This document shows, in pieces, positions 52,999 to 64,000 of a DNA stretch of 64,000 nt. The translations under genes were made by a program, and so were the position numbers. Below the pieces are notes generated by a model. That model had not been told where the DNA came from and made no database searches. It saw only the letters and a list, made by a program, of their open reading frames with translations. Numbering within the stretch: the first letter of the stretch is position 1; every line of letters starts with the position of its first letter. The DNA comes from Devosia indica. Lineage in GTDB: Bacteria > Pseudomonadota > Alphaproteobacteria > Rhizobiales > Devosiaceae. The stretch spans positions 1 through 64,000 of the forward strand of contig NZ_PYVZ01000004.1 in assembly GCF_003056405.1 (NCBI RefSeq), given 5' to 3'.

Positions 52999-53318
52999 AT
53001 CAGAGAATGGCTGCAGGATTTCAGCGTGGGACCTTCAGCGCCAATGACCATTTCTCAGGGCGCGCCTGAATGGACCTTCGGCAACATCAGCGATGACAAC
53101 GAACAAGGGATTTGAACGCTCCCGATACGCCGAATGCTACAGCGTCGCACAGGCGCTGCACTGTTGTCAGACTATCGAAACGCCGGATTGGCGGTGGCAT
53201 GGGTATTGTGATGTGCGTGGCACGCGGGCCAATTGAACATGGCTGTGAACGGGCAGGCAGAGGTTCAAACTGCCCCTTGCATCTGCCGCGCTTTGCCATT
53301 AGACACACCCTCGCCTGA
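52999..53318. other. Intergenic region upstream of the amidase unit and tRNA-Trp
   Basis: No gene is supported here. The stretch holds the T-N11-A site at 53045-53057, which serves the leftward amidase unit, and must contain the promoter of tRNA-Trp on the plus strand. Small open frames on both strands lack recognisable content. Confidence 0.5.
53045..53057. promoter_or_regulatory. Island operator site 5 (T-N11-A palindrome, minus orientation)
   Basis: On the minus strand the site reads TGAGAAATGGTCA followed by TTGG, identical over 13 bp to site 2. It lies 47 bp before the start of the AtzG-like gene. Confidence 0.65.
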
Positions 53319-53394
53319 AGGGGTTTAGCTCAGTTGGTAGAGCATCGGTCTCCAAAACCGAGGGTCGTGGGTTCGAGTCCCCCAGCCCCTGCCA
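53319..53394 (+). tRNA. tRNA-Trp (anticodon CCA)
   Basis: A 76-nt cloverleaf with encoded CCA. The acceptor stem AGGGGTT pairs with AGCCCCT (one G-U). The anticodon loop CTCCAAA carries CCA, and the T loop GTTCGAGTCC is standard. In many alphaproteobacteria tRNA-Trp stands directly before secE-nusG. Here it is separated from secE by about 3 kb containing the RTX-type gene and a small orphan gene. Confidence 0.97.
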
Positions 53395-53737
53395 GGCAAT
53401 TTACAGACATCTTTGAACAGATCAGCGCGACACGATCGTGGTCTTAACCATGCTCGTCGTCTTTTGCTGGCAATGTGTCGTGGCTAACAAATCGTTATTG
53501 ACAGTTTCCATAGCTATGTGGACAGCATTGCTGGCAAATTCGCCATCGGTCGGTTTTTCCGTTTGCTGTATGGGTAACGGTGGGTTTTGGGATCTTGGCC
53601 GATTTTTTTAGGTGCCGGATATTTCAATTTGTGCAAATCTGACCTCCGGCTGCAACAACGTGGTGTCATGTTGTTGTGTTTCTGGATGGTTATTTCAGAG
53701 TAATTGGCGAATGAATTTTGAGTTTTGGAGGGGTTGA
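53395..53737. other. Intergenic region upstream of the RTX/VCBS gene
   Basis: No gene is seen. The stretch is less GC-rich than its surroundings and contains a T-run (near 53606) and a 10-bp repeat-like AACAACGTGG/TGTTGTG region near 53655. It must carry the promoter of the following gene. GGAGGGG lies just before the ATG at 53738. Confidence 0.5.
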
Positions 53738-55612
53738 ATGGACTATCTGTATTTTAACCAGCAGATCGGTGGCTCCACCAATGCCATCCTTAACGATGCG
53801 CTGACCGGCATTGCCTTCGACCGGGTCGAGACACCGGTTTTCGGGGTCAGCCACATCTACCTGACCGGCTCCAATGGTCTGGTCACGCGGGTGAGCGTTT
53901 CCGGTCTGACCTGGGACGGCGATGTTCCCACTGGTGGGGTGGTGAACGATGCCAATATCAGCTGGGACGGCCAGCATATTCTCGGGATCAGTTTCAGCCG
54001 CACGGTGCTGATCACCGAACTCTATCCATTGCTCGTGGCTGCCGGCGAGGGCGACTACGCTCCCATCGATGCCTTCATGGACAGCTTCGGGCTGAGCCTG
54101 AATGCGCAATATGCACCTGCGGGTGTGCAGTTCGTCGCGGGTGACAATCCCGACGCCCTGTTCGGTTCGAATTTCGATGACCAGCTCATCGGTGGCAATG
54201 GCAATGACGTGTTCTCGGGATATGCCGGCAACGACGTTATTGACGGTGGCGAAGGATACGACTTTATCGACTACGGGCCCCTGATCGGCGGACCGATCCA
54301 TGTCGATCTGACTGCCGGAACAGTCAGCAAGCCCTATGGCGATGTGGATCAGATCACCAGCGTTGAGCGCATTCGGGGAACGGTCCACGACGATAGCTTT
54401 ATCGGTGACGATGGGACCAATATCTTCAGCGCCAATATCGGAGATGATACCGCCGATTTCGGCAAAGGGATCGATATCCTGCAGATCGAGTGGAACCGGA
54501 GTGGCTTCATCCTCGACTTGGTCGCCGGGACGGCGATGCACGACACCTTTGGCTATGGCACCAAGAGCTTTAGCGGTGTCGAATACATCGCTTTCTCGGA
54601 CGTTCTCATCGAGCTGGAAGAGCACACCAATATCGGCGGCAACTTGGGAGCGGATCTGCTGGTGCAGGCTTCTTCCGGTGCCATTCGCTACATCGAGGGT
54701 CTGACGGGTAGCCTGCACTATGTCGCGCACGCTTCCGGACGTGAAGTTGTCGGCATCGGGGATTTCAATGCCGACGGCACCGATGACATGCTCTACCGCA
54801 ATGGCAATGACTGGTACGGCCATCTCGATGGAGCCGGAGCCAATACCAATATCGGCTTCCGCAGCGGCCTGTCGCTGATGGCTGTGGGCGATTATACCGG
54901 TGACGGGCGCGACGACCTGCTGTTCCGCAGCGACAGCTCGGGATGGTACTCCATGGTCGAGGGCGACGGCACCTTCTCCAATGTCGGCTTCCGGCATGGC
55001 GAGAGCCTGAAGGGCCTCGGGGACTTTAACGGCGATGGCGCGACCGACATCCTGTTCCAGCGCGACTCAAGCGGATGGTACGCCTATGTGGACGGCGCGA
55101 CGCGCGCGACTGTCAATGTCGGTTTCCGCCCCGGGCAAACGCTGCTCGCGACCGGGGATTTTGATGGGGATGGCCGGGACGACCTGCTGTTCCAGAGCGA
55201 TAGCAGTGGCTGGGTGTCCTATGTGAAAGGCGCCCAGGACGGTGCACCTTACACCGTCGGGCTCGGTGTCCGGACAGTCGAATTCATCGGTGTGGGTGAC
55301 TTCAACGATGACGGTAAGGACGACATCCTGTTTCAGAGCGCGACCAGCGGCTGGATGTCCTTCATTGAGGGCGGCAGCGGCGCCAATGTGAATATTGGCT
55401 TTGCGCCCCAAGGGCATCACGTTGTGAGCATTGCCGATTTTGATGGCGATGGCAGCTCAGACCTGCTCATGCAGCACGAAACGAGCGGCGAGGCCACGAT
55501 CTTGCGCGGTGCTGATCGCGCGGATCAGATCGCGGTCAGATCCTTGGCCGACTACGAATTGCTGTCGGCCGACCTGGGCACGAATGTTGGCGACGACGTG
55601 TTTATTGCCTGA
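53738..55612 (+). CDS. Secreted RTX- and VCBS/FG-GAP-repeat protein
   Basis: A 624-residue, Asp/Gly-rich protein with no N-terminal signal peptide. A short RTX calcium-binding block (IGGNGNDVFSGYAGNDVIDG, about residues 148-167) is followed by six FG-GAP/VCBS-type repeats of roughly 45-50 residues between about 335 and 590. Each has a DxDxDG loop such as GDFNADGTDD, GDYTGDGRDD and GDFDGDGRDD. The C-terminus DDVFIA resembles type I secretion signals. The likely role is an extracellular, calcium-bound adhesin or matrix protein. No type I exporter genes are adjacent. Its location between tRNA-Trp and secE interrupts a usually compact region. Confidence 0.85.
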   Translation: MDYLYFNQQIGGSTNAILNDALTGIAFDRVETPVFGVSHIYLTGSNGLVTRVSVSGLTWDGDVPTGGVVNDANISWDGQHILGISFSRTVLITELYPLLVAAGEGDYAPIDAFMDSFGLSLNAQYAPAGVQFVAGDNPDALFGSNFDDQLIGGNGNDVFSGYAGNDVIDGGEGYDFIDYGPLIGGPIHVDLTAGTVSKPYGDVDQITSVERIRGTVHDDSFIGDDGTNIFSANIGDDTADFGKGIDILQIEWNRSGFILDLVAGTAMHDTFGYGTKSFSGVEYIAFSDVLIELEEHTNIGGNLGADLLVQASSGAIRYIEGLTGSLHYVAHASGREVVGIGDFNADGTDDMLYRNGNDWYGHLDGAGANTNIGFRSGLSLMAVGDYTGDGRDDLLFRSDSSGWYSMVEGDGTFSNVGFRHGESLKGLGDFNGDGATDILFQRDSSGWYAYVDGATRATVNVGFRPGQTLLATGDFDGDGRDDLLFQSDSSGWVSYVKGAQDGAPYTVGLGVRTVEFIGVGDFNDDGKDDILFQSATSGWMSFIEGGSGANVNIGFAPQGHHVVSIADFDGDGSSDLLMQHETSGEATILRGADRADQIAVRSLADYELLSADLGTNVGDDVFIA

Positions 55613-55625
55613 TCATAGCCAGACT

Positions 55626-55657
55626 GCCCGGTCGGTCGGGTATGCGACCGGCCGGGC
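55626..55657. terminator. Strong hairpin downstream of the RTX/VCBS gene
   Basis: A 13-bp stem with one mismatch (GCCCGGTCGGTCG with CGACCGGCCGGGC) and a six-base loop starts 13 bases after the stop codon. It lacks a U tract but is the only plausible terminator. Confidence 0.6.
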
Positions 55658-55852
55658 AAACGAAAAGAGCCAGTCCCCGGCAGGGGTAGGGAGTGCATGG
55701 GATCCGGGGACTGACGTTGGAGGTCGCAGGAGGCAAATCCTGCATTTCCAAGAACGTACGATTGCCGAAATGGTTTCCGGCGCTATCCGGGTTTTCGATG
55801 GGCATCCAGGACGGCTTGGACTGCCGCAAAGCCGCAACGAGGTTGTTACCGC

Positions 55853-56119
55853 TTATTCTGCTGCTGCGGGCAGGGGATCGCTGTGCCTGGCCTTGAGCTT
55901 GTTGAGCTGATGGGCTGCATGGGTGAGCAAAGCGGTGCGCACCTGCTCATGCGGCACCTTGCCACAATTGGCCCTCACAGGCAGGTCAAGGCCGTATTCG
56001 GTAACGTTGCCCTGGAATTGCTCGCGAATCCGCACGCGCACCACCCCGGTGATACGACCTGAAATGGTCGGATGGGGACCAAAATGCATCAATTGGCAGG
56101 CAAGGACCTCGAACGACAT
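55853..56119 (-). CDS. Small hypothetical protein divergent from secE
   Basis: An 88-residue protein, MSFEVLACQLMHFGPHPTIS and onward, rich in basic residues and ending in AAAE. No family was recognised. The call rests on an excellent ribosome-binding site (GGAGGGAGCA directly before the ATG at 56119) and a clean open frame. A longer frame to 56212 lacks such support. It is transcribed away from secE, with a 255-bp divergent region between. Two Cys residues are present, one near each end. Confidence 0.55.
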   Translation of the reverse strand: MSFEVLACQLMHFGPHPTISGRITGVVRVRIREQFQGNVTEYGLDLPVRANCGKVPHEQVRTALLTHAAHQLNKLKARHSDPLPAAAE

Positions 56120-56374
56120 TGCTCCCTCCACGAGCTTTGCCACATTCCGGGCACAATCTATCCAACGACATGCAATGCGGGGGCGCAAGGGGGATTCGTG
56201 CGCCTTTTGCACTTATGCTTTACATGTGATCGGAAACAGACTGTGTCCGGAGCGGCGATTCGATTGCCAAGCCTGTTGCATTCCTCTGGCAAAGCCTCTA
56301 GATAGCCCGCTCTAGCCGTGCGGGATTCCTGCGCGGCCTTTGGTTTTGCACCAAGATACGAAGTAGATTTGCCC

Positions 56375-56569
56375 ATGGCCCGCACGAACCCAGTCCAGTT
56401 TTTCCAGCAGGTTCGCTCGGAAGTCAGCAAGGTCACCTGGCCGGGCCGGAGCGAGATTGTGATTTCCACGATCATGGTTCTGGTGCTGGTCATTCTGGCC
56501 AGCCTGTTCTTCCTCGCGGCGGACCAGGTCATTTCCTGGTTCGTATCCTTGATGCTGTCGATCCGCTAA
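56375..56569 (+). CDS. secE: Preprotein translocase subunit SecE
   Basis: A 64-residue single-span membrane protein of the SecYEG channel. The amphipathic stretch FFQQVRSEVSKVTWPGRSE contains the conserved KVTWP motif, followed by the span VISTIMVLVLVILASLFFLA. This is the short one-span form common outside Enterobacteria. ATG 56375 matches the normal N-terminus. nusG begins 42 bp after the stop, the universal order. Confidence 0.95.
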   Translation: MARTNPVQFFQQVRSEVSKVTWPGRSEIVISTIMVLVLVILASLFFLAADQVISWFVSLMLSIR

Positions 56570-56611
56570 GTCGGTTCATACAAGAAAAGTTATTGGGAGC
56601 GGCGACCCTTT

Positions 56612-57142
56612 ATGGCCAAGCGCTGGTACATCGTTCAGGCGTATTCGAACTTCGAGCGCAAGGTGGCGGAAGATATCCGTCTCAAGGTTGCGCAAAAGAA
56701 GCTTGAGCACCTGTTTGAAGACGTGATCGTGCCGACCGAAAAGGTCGTCGAGATCCGTCGAGGCCGCAAGGTCGATACGGAGCGCAAGTTCTTCCCGGGC
56801 TATGTGCTGGTGAAGATGGATATGACCGATGAGGCGTTCCACCTGATCAAGAACACGCCCAAGGTCACTGGTTTCCTCGGTTCGGACAACAAGCCGATGC
56901 CGATTTCGGAGAGCGAGGCCATGTCGATCCTGCAGCAGGTGCAGGAAGGTGTGGATCATCCCAAGCCCTCCGTCAGTTTCGAAGTGGGCGAGAACGTTCG
57001 CGTTTCGGACGGTCCGTTCGCCAGCTTCAATGGCATCGTCGAAGAGGTGGACGAGGAACGCTCCCGCCTCAAGGTCGAGGTCTCGATTTTCGGTCGCCCC
57101 ACGCCTGTGGAGCTCGAATACGGTCAGGTCGAAAAGGTCTGA
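56612..57142 (+). CDS. nusG: Transcription termination/antitermination protein NusG
   Basis: A 176-residue NusG. The N-terminal NGN domain starts AKRWYIVQAYSNFERKVAED and includes RRGRKVDTERKFFPGYVLVK. The C-terminal KOW domain contains VGENVRVSDGPFASFNGIVE. The protein binds RNA polymerase and links it to Rho or ribosomes. GGGAGCGG lies upstream of the ATG. The operon continues with ribosomal protein genes. Confidence 0.97.
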   Translation: MAKRWYIVQAYSNFERKVAEDIRLKVAQKKLEHLFEDVIVPTEKVVEIRRGRKVDTERKFFPGYVLVKMDMTDEAFHLIKNTPKVTGFLGSDNKPMPISESEAMSILQQVQEGVDHPKPSVSFEVGENVRVSDGPFASFNGIVEEVDEERSRLKVEVSIFGRPTPVELEYGQVEKV

Positions 57143-57256
57143 TCGATACGCGGGGGCAACCTCGCGAAACCCGTGGAAGGGGATGGCGCTTAGCCGGCGT
57201 CAGGAAACCGTACCACGGCTTCAACTGCCCTTCGGGGCGCATGAGAAGGATAGAAA

Positions 57257-57685
57257 ATGGCTAAGAAGATTACGGGCTATATCAAGCTCCAGGTCCCGGC
57301 TGGCTCTGCCACCCCGTCGCCCCCGATCGGTCCGGCGCTGGGTCAGCGCGGTCTGAACATCATGGAATTCTGCAAGGCCTTCAATGCGGCTACGCAGGAG
57401 CTCGAAAAGGGCTCGCCGATTCCGACCATCATCACTGCCTATGCCGACAAGAGCTTCACTTTCGAGATGAAGCAGCCGCCGGTCACCTACTTCATCAAGA
57501 AGGCGATGAACCTGAAGTCCGGCTCCAAGCTGCCGGGCAAGGAAAGCGTCGGCACCATCACCGAAGCCCAGCTTCGTGACATCGCCGAAAAGAAGATGAA
57601 GGACCTCAACGCGGACGACGTTGAAACCGCAATGAGCATGATCGCCGGTTCCGCCCGGTCGATGGGCATCCAGGTCGAGGGCTGA
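57257..57685 (+). CDS. rplK: 50S ribosomal protein L11
   Basis: A 142-residue L11: [20 protein letters not shown] and [20 protein letters not shown] form the N-terminal domain, and the C-terminal rRNA-binding domain ends [15 protein letters not shown]. It binds the GTPase centre of 23S rRNA. AAGGA precedes the ATG. rplA starts six bases after the stop. Confidence 0.97.
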   Translation: MAKKITGYIKLQVPAGSATPSPPIGPALGQRGLNIMEFCKAFNAATQELEKGSPIPTIITAYADKSFTFEMKQPPVTYFIKKAMNLKSGSKLPGKESVGTITEAQLRDIAEKKMKDLNADDVETAMSMIAGSARSMGIQVEG

Positions 57686-57690
57686 TAGAG

Positions 57691-58383
57691 ATGGCAAAGA
57701 TCGCAAAGAAGGTTGCCGCTGCCCGTGAAGGCATTGATCGCAACAAGCTGTACTCGCTCGAAGATGCCATCAAGATGGTGAAGTCGAAGGCTTCGGCCAA
57801 GTTTGACGAGACCGTCGAGATCGCGATGAACCTCGGTGTTGACCCGCGTCACGCCGACCAGATGGTTCGTGGTGTCGTGAGCCTGCCCAATGGCACCGGC
57901 AAGACCGTTCGCGTCGCTGTGTTCGCCCGTGGCGCCAAGGCCGACGAGGCCACCGCTGCCGGTGCTGACATTGTTGGCGCTGAAGACCTGCTCGAAACCA
58001 TCCAGTCGGGCAAGATCGACTTCGACCGCTGCATTGCCACTCCGGACATGATGCCGCTGGTCGGCCGTCTGGGCAAGATCCTGGGCCCGCGCAACCTAAT
58101 GCCGAACCCCAAGGTCGGCACCGTGACCATGGACGTCAAGGGCGCCGTTGGCGCTGCCAAGGGCGGCGCTGTGGAATACCGCGTCGAGAAGGCCGGTATC
58201 ATTCACGCCGGTATCGGCAAGGTGTCGTTCTCCGAGGACGCGCTGCTGCAGAACATCAAGGCGTTCACCGACGCCGTGCAGAAGTCCAAGCCGGCTGGCG
58301 CCAAGGGTACCTATGTCAAGCGGGTGTCCGTGAGCTCCACCATGGGCCCGGGTGTCCATGTCGAGCCGAATACGGCCGTCTAA
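57691..58383 (+). CDS. rplA: 50S ribosomal protein L1
   Basis: A 230-residue L1 with the conserved central region [20 protein letters not shown] and the opening [20 protein letters not shown]. It forms the L1 stalk and, in many bacteria, represses its own rplK-rplA message. The hairpin after its stop may separate it from the rplJ-rplL unit. Confidence 0.97.
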   Translation: MAKIAKKVAAAREGIDRNKLYSLEDAIKMVKSKASAKFDETVEIAMNLGVDPRHADQMVRGVVSLPNGTGKTVRVAVFARGAKADEATAAGADIVGAEDLLETIQSGKIDFDRCIATPDMMPLVGRLGKILGPRNLMPNPKVGTVTMDVKGAVGAAKGGAVEYRVEKAGIIHAGIGKVSFSEDALLQNIKAFTDAVQKSKPAGAKGTYVKRVSVSSTMGPGVHVEPNTAV

Positions 58384-58686
58384 TTCGAATTCCGGGCGGT
58401 TCGCCGCCCGGTTTCGCCGTCCCTTCGGGGGCTGCGTTAAGTCCTGTCCGAGACTGCCGGCCGGCGTCATGCCGTTAATTCCAGTTCTGGAGCCAGCAAT
58501 AGACGGGGTGAGACCCAATTCCGGGCCGAATGGCCCAGAGTTTGTGGTTCGAACCTAAGCCAGTTGCCCCAAGCGGGCACTCGGTTGGCAGGCACTAACC
58601 GTTGTTCCCCGGCCCACAGGGCAGGGGGCAGCAATTGGCAATGGTCCCTTGGCTAATGCCCTGGGGCTTATTTGTGGAGACTAGCT
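58384..58686 (+). promoter_or_regulatory. rplJ leader region with terminator-like hairpin
   Basis: The 303-bp spacer begins with a perfect 8-bp GC hairpin capped by TTCG (CCGGGCGG-TTCG-CCGCCCGG, 58392-58411) followed by TTT, a likely partial terminator after rplA. The rest is the long leader expected for L10-mediated autoregulation of rplJ-rplL. Its folding was not worked out. No gene is seen in it. Confidence 0.6.
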
Positions 58687-59205
58687 TTGGAAAGAGCGGA
58701 AAAGCGTGAAGTCGTCGCCTCGCTCCAGGAATCCCTTGCGGGTGCTGGATCGATCGTCGTCGCGCACAATACCGGCCTGACCGTCGCTGCGTTCACTGAC
58801 CTGCGCGTGCAGGTCAAGAAGGCTGGCGGCAAGGTCAAGGTCGCCAAGAACCGCCTTGCCAAGCTCGCTCTTAAGGAAACCGATGTCGCGGATATCTCGG
58901 GCCTGTTTACCGGCCCGACCGTCATCGCCTATGCGGAAGATCCCGTCGCTGCACCCAAGATCGCAGCGGCCTTCGCCGAGAAGAACCAGAAGTTCGTTAT
59001 TCTCGGTGGTGCCATGGGGACGACCGCTCTGGACGCCGATGGCGTCAAGGCGCTGGCAACCATGCCGTCGCTGGACGAACTGCGTGCCAAGCTCGCAGGT
59101 CTTGTCAAGCAGCCGGCAACGAACATCGCTTCCATTCTGGTGCAGCCAGGCGCGGGCATTGCCCGCGTTCTCAAGGCTCACGCCGAAAAGAGCGAAGCGG
59201 CGTAA
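58687..59205 (+). CDS. rplJ: 50S ribosomal protein L10 (TTG start)
   Basis: A 172-residue L10. The alphaproteobacterial N-terminus (M)[20 protein letters not shown] fixes the start at a TTG codon, with GGAG eight bases upstream. A further TTG at 58672 is less likely. The [12 protein letters not shown] motif is conserved. L10 anchors L12 dimers on the ribosome. The use of TTG for an abundant protein suggests tight translational control. Confidence 0.95.
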   Translation: MERAEKREVVASLQESLAGAGSIVVAHNTGLTVAAFTDLRVQVKKAGGKVKVAKNRLAKLALKETDVADISGLFTGPTVIAYAEDPVAAPKIAAAFAEKNQKFVILGGAMGTTALDADGVKALATMPSLDELRAKLAGLVKQPATNIASILVQPGAGIARVLKAHAEKSEAA

Positions 59206-59262
59206 GGCCGTTCCAAACTACCTCAACATTCGAACCCGAACTCAAACTGAAAAGAGTGTAAA

Positions 59263-59637
59263 ATGGCTGATCTCGCCAAACTCGTTGATGATCTCTCGGC
59301 CCTGACCGTTCTGGAAGCTTCTGAGCTGTCCAAGATGCTGGAAGAAAAGTGGGGCGTTTCCGCCGCTGCTCCGGTTGCTGTTGCCGCCGCCGGCGGTGCT
59401 GCTCCGGCCGCTGCTGCTGAAGAAAAGACCGAATTCGACGTGATCCTTGCCGCCTTCGGCGACAACAAGATCAACGTCATCAAGGAAGTCCGTGGCATCA
59501 CCGGCCTCGGCCTGGGCGAAGCCAAGGCCCTGGTTGAAGGTGCTCCGAAGGCCGTCAAGGAAGGCGTGTCGAAGGCTGAAGCCGAAGACATCCAGAAGAA
59601 GCTGGAAGCTGCTGGCGCCAAGGTCGAACTCAAGTAA
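59263..59637 (+). CDS. rplL: 50S ribosomal protein L7/L12
   Basis: A 124-residue L12. The N-terminal dimer domain ([20 protein letters not shown]) is joined by an Ala/Gly/Pro-rich hinge ([16 protein letters not shown] region) to the C-terminal domain ([20 protein letters not shown]). The protein recruits translation GTPases. A terminator-like hairpin follows the stop and would reduce read-through into rpoB. Confidence 0.97.
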   Translation: MADLAKLVDDLSALTVLEASELSKMLEEKWGVSAAAPVAVAAAGGAAPAAAAEEKTEFDVILAAFGDNKINVIKEVRGITGLGLGEAKALVEGAPKAVKEGVSKAEAEDIQKKLEAAGAKVELK

Positions 59638-60010
59638 TTTCGACTTTTGCCTTGAAATTTGCGAAATGGCGCTTTATGTGCCATTTCGCTTTTCCGTTTC
59701 TGACGGAACGATTCGCTTTGGGCCGATTGGATGGGTCCAAGCCCCAATTTGCGGAAATATATGACGAATTTGGATGTCGCGGGCAGCTTGAAGCCTCTGT
59801 TGACCTCGCCGTGGGCTGCCCCTCGTGCGGGGCTTTAGTCGCTGATCACGTGTCTGTGAACCGGCTCATCGGGTTGTGAGCCGGATTCCTTTGCCATCCA
59901 CCAAGACCCGACGAATTGACTAACCAGGCATATATCCCGAGCGCCGACGGCTGATAGTCGGGTCTTTGGATATCTGCCTCCGAGACAAGCGCTTTAAAGT
60001 AGGAGCTTTC
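59638..60010 (+). other. rplL-rpoB spacer
   Basis: A 373-bp non-coding spacer. Besides the hairpin at 59661-59693 it contains no recognisable gene. It may hold a secondary promoter for rpoB. The rpoB ribosome-binding site AGGAG is at its 3' end. Confidence 0.6.
59661..59693 (+). terminator. Intrinsic terminator/attenuator between rplL and rpoB
   Basis: A perfect 10-bp stem (GCGAAATGGC with GCCATTTCGC), a nine-base loop and TTTT make a standard intrinsic terminator 24 bases after the rplL stop. In E. coli a partial terminator at this position lowers rpoBC expression relative to rplJL. The same role is likely here. Confidence 0.85.

Positions 60011-64000
<3,990 letters not shown>

Noticed and set aside
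53319-53394. tRNA-Trp as the attachment site of the 29.8-53 kb island
   Set aside because: Integration normally uses the 3' half of the tRNA and places the island downstream of it. The island lies on the 5' side, no integrase is adjacent and no duplicated tRNA 3' end was seen.

Overview
The window is GC-rich chromosomal DNA from an alphaproteobacterium, most likely Hyphomicrobiales and plausibly Devosia-like. The lineage call is an inference. It rests on the housekeeping end (tRNA-Trp, secE, nusG, rplK, rplA, rplJ with a TTG start, rplL, rpoB) and on the dense ABC-transporter and catabolic gene content. No plasmid or phage module is visible. Mobile DNA is limited to an IS21-like end inserted in an IS110 remnant at the left edge and one solitary tyrosine recombinase.

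Layout. 1-1165: insertion-sequence debris. 1166-9913: a sigma-54 enhancer-binding regulator divergent from an alcohol dehydrogenase gene and a five-gene carbohydrate/polyol-type ABC importer. 10151-10783: small integrase. 11063-23114: a sialic-acid-type catabolic locus, with NanE-NanK fusion, two Gfo/Idh/MocA oxidoreductases and NanM on the minus strand, and a FadR/GntR regulator, SatABCD/Dpp-like importer and NanA-like lyase on the plus strand. A double operator-like element sits between them. 23276-24412: RibD-like reductase and HxlR regulator. 24635-28724: DUF779 protein, acetaldehyde-type dehydrogenase and a second sigma-54 regulator. 29788-52998: a large nitrogen-compound island. 53319-55612: tRNA-Trp and an RTX/VCBS-repeat protein. 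55853-56119: small orphan gene. 56375-64000: secE-nusG-rplKAJL-rpoB, with rpoB running off the end.

The most interesting region is 29.7-53.1 kb. It holds four tandem RutA-like flavin monooxygenases, two flavin reductases, two isochorismatase-fold proteins, a carbamoylase-like nitrilase, two amidase-signature enzymes (one with an AtzG-like small partner), an altered asparaginase, two PuuE-like polysaccharide-deacetylase-fold proteins, a Pot-type ABC importer, three further transporters and one LysR regulator. These are the parts needed to import, oxidise, ring-open and deamidate a cyclic ureide, lactam or similar N-heterocycle. The canonical Rut partners RutC and RutD are absent. A 13-bp palindrome, TGAG-N5-(C/G)TCA, fits the LysR T-N11-A rule and occurs once in each of the five main promoter regions of the island (29671, 37854, 38597, 47046, 53045). 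This suggests one regulon, probably run by the LysR protein encoded at 42951-43880.

A second striking pattern is that both sigma-54 regulator/dehydrogenase modules have a perfect -24/-12 promoter and a perfect palindrome centred about 118 bp upstream of the -24 element, although the two palindromes differ in sequence.
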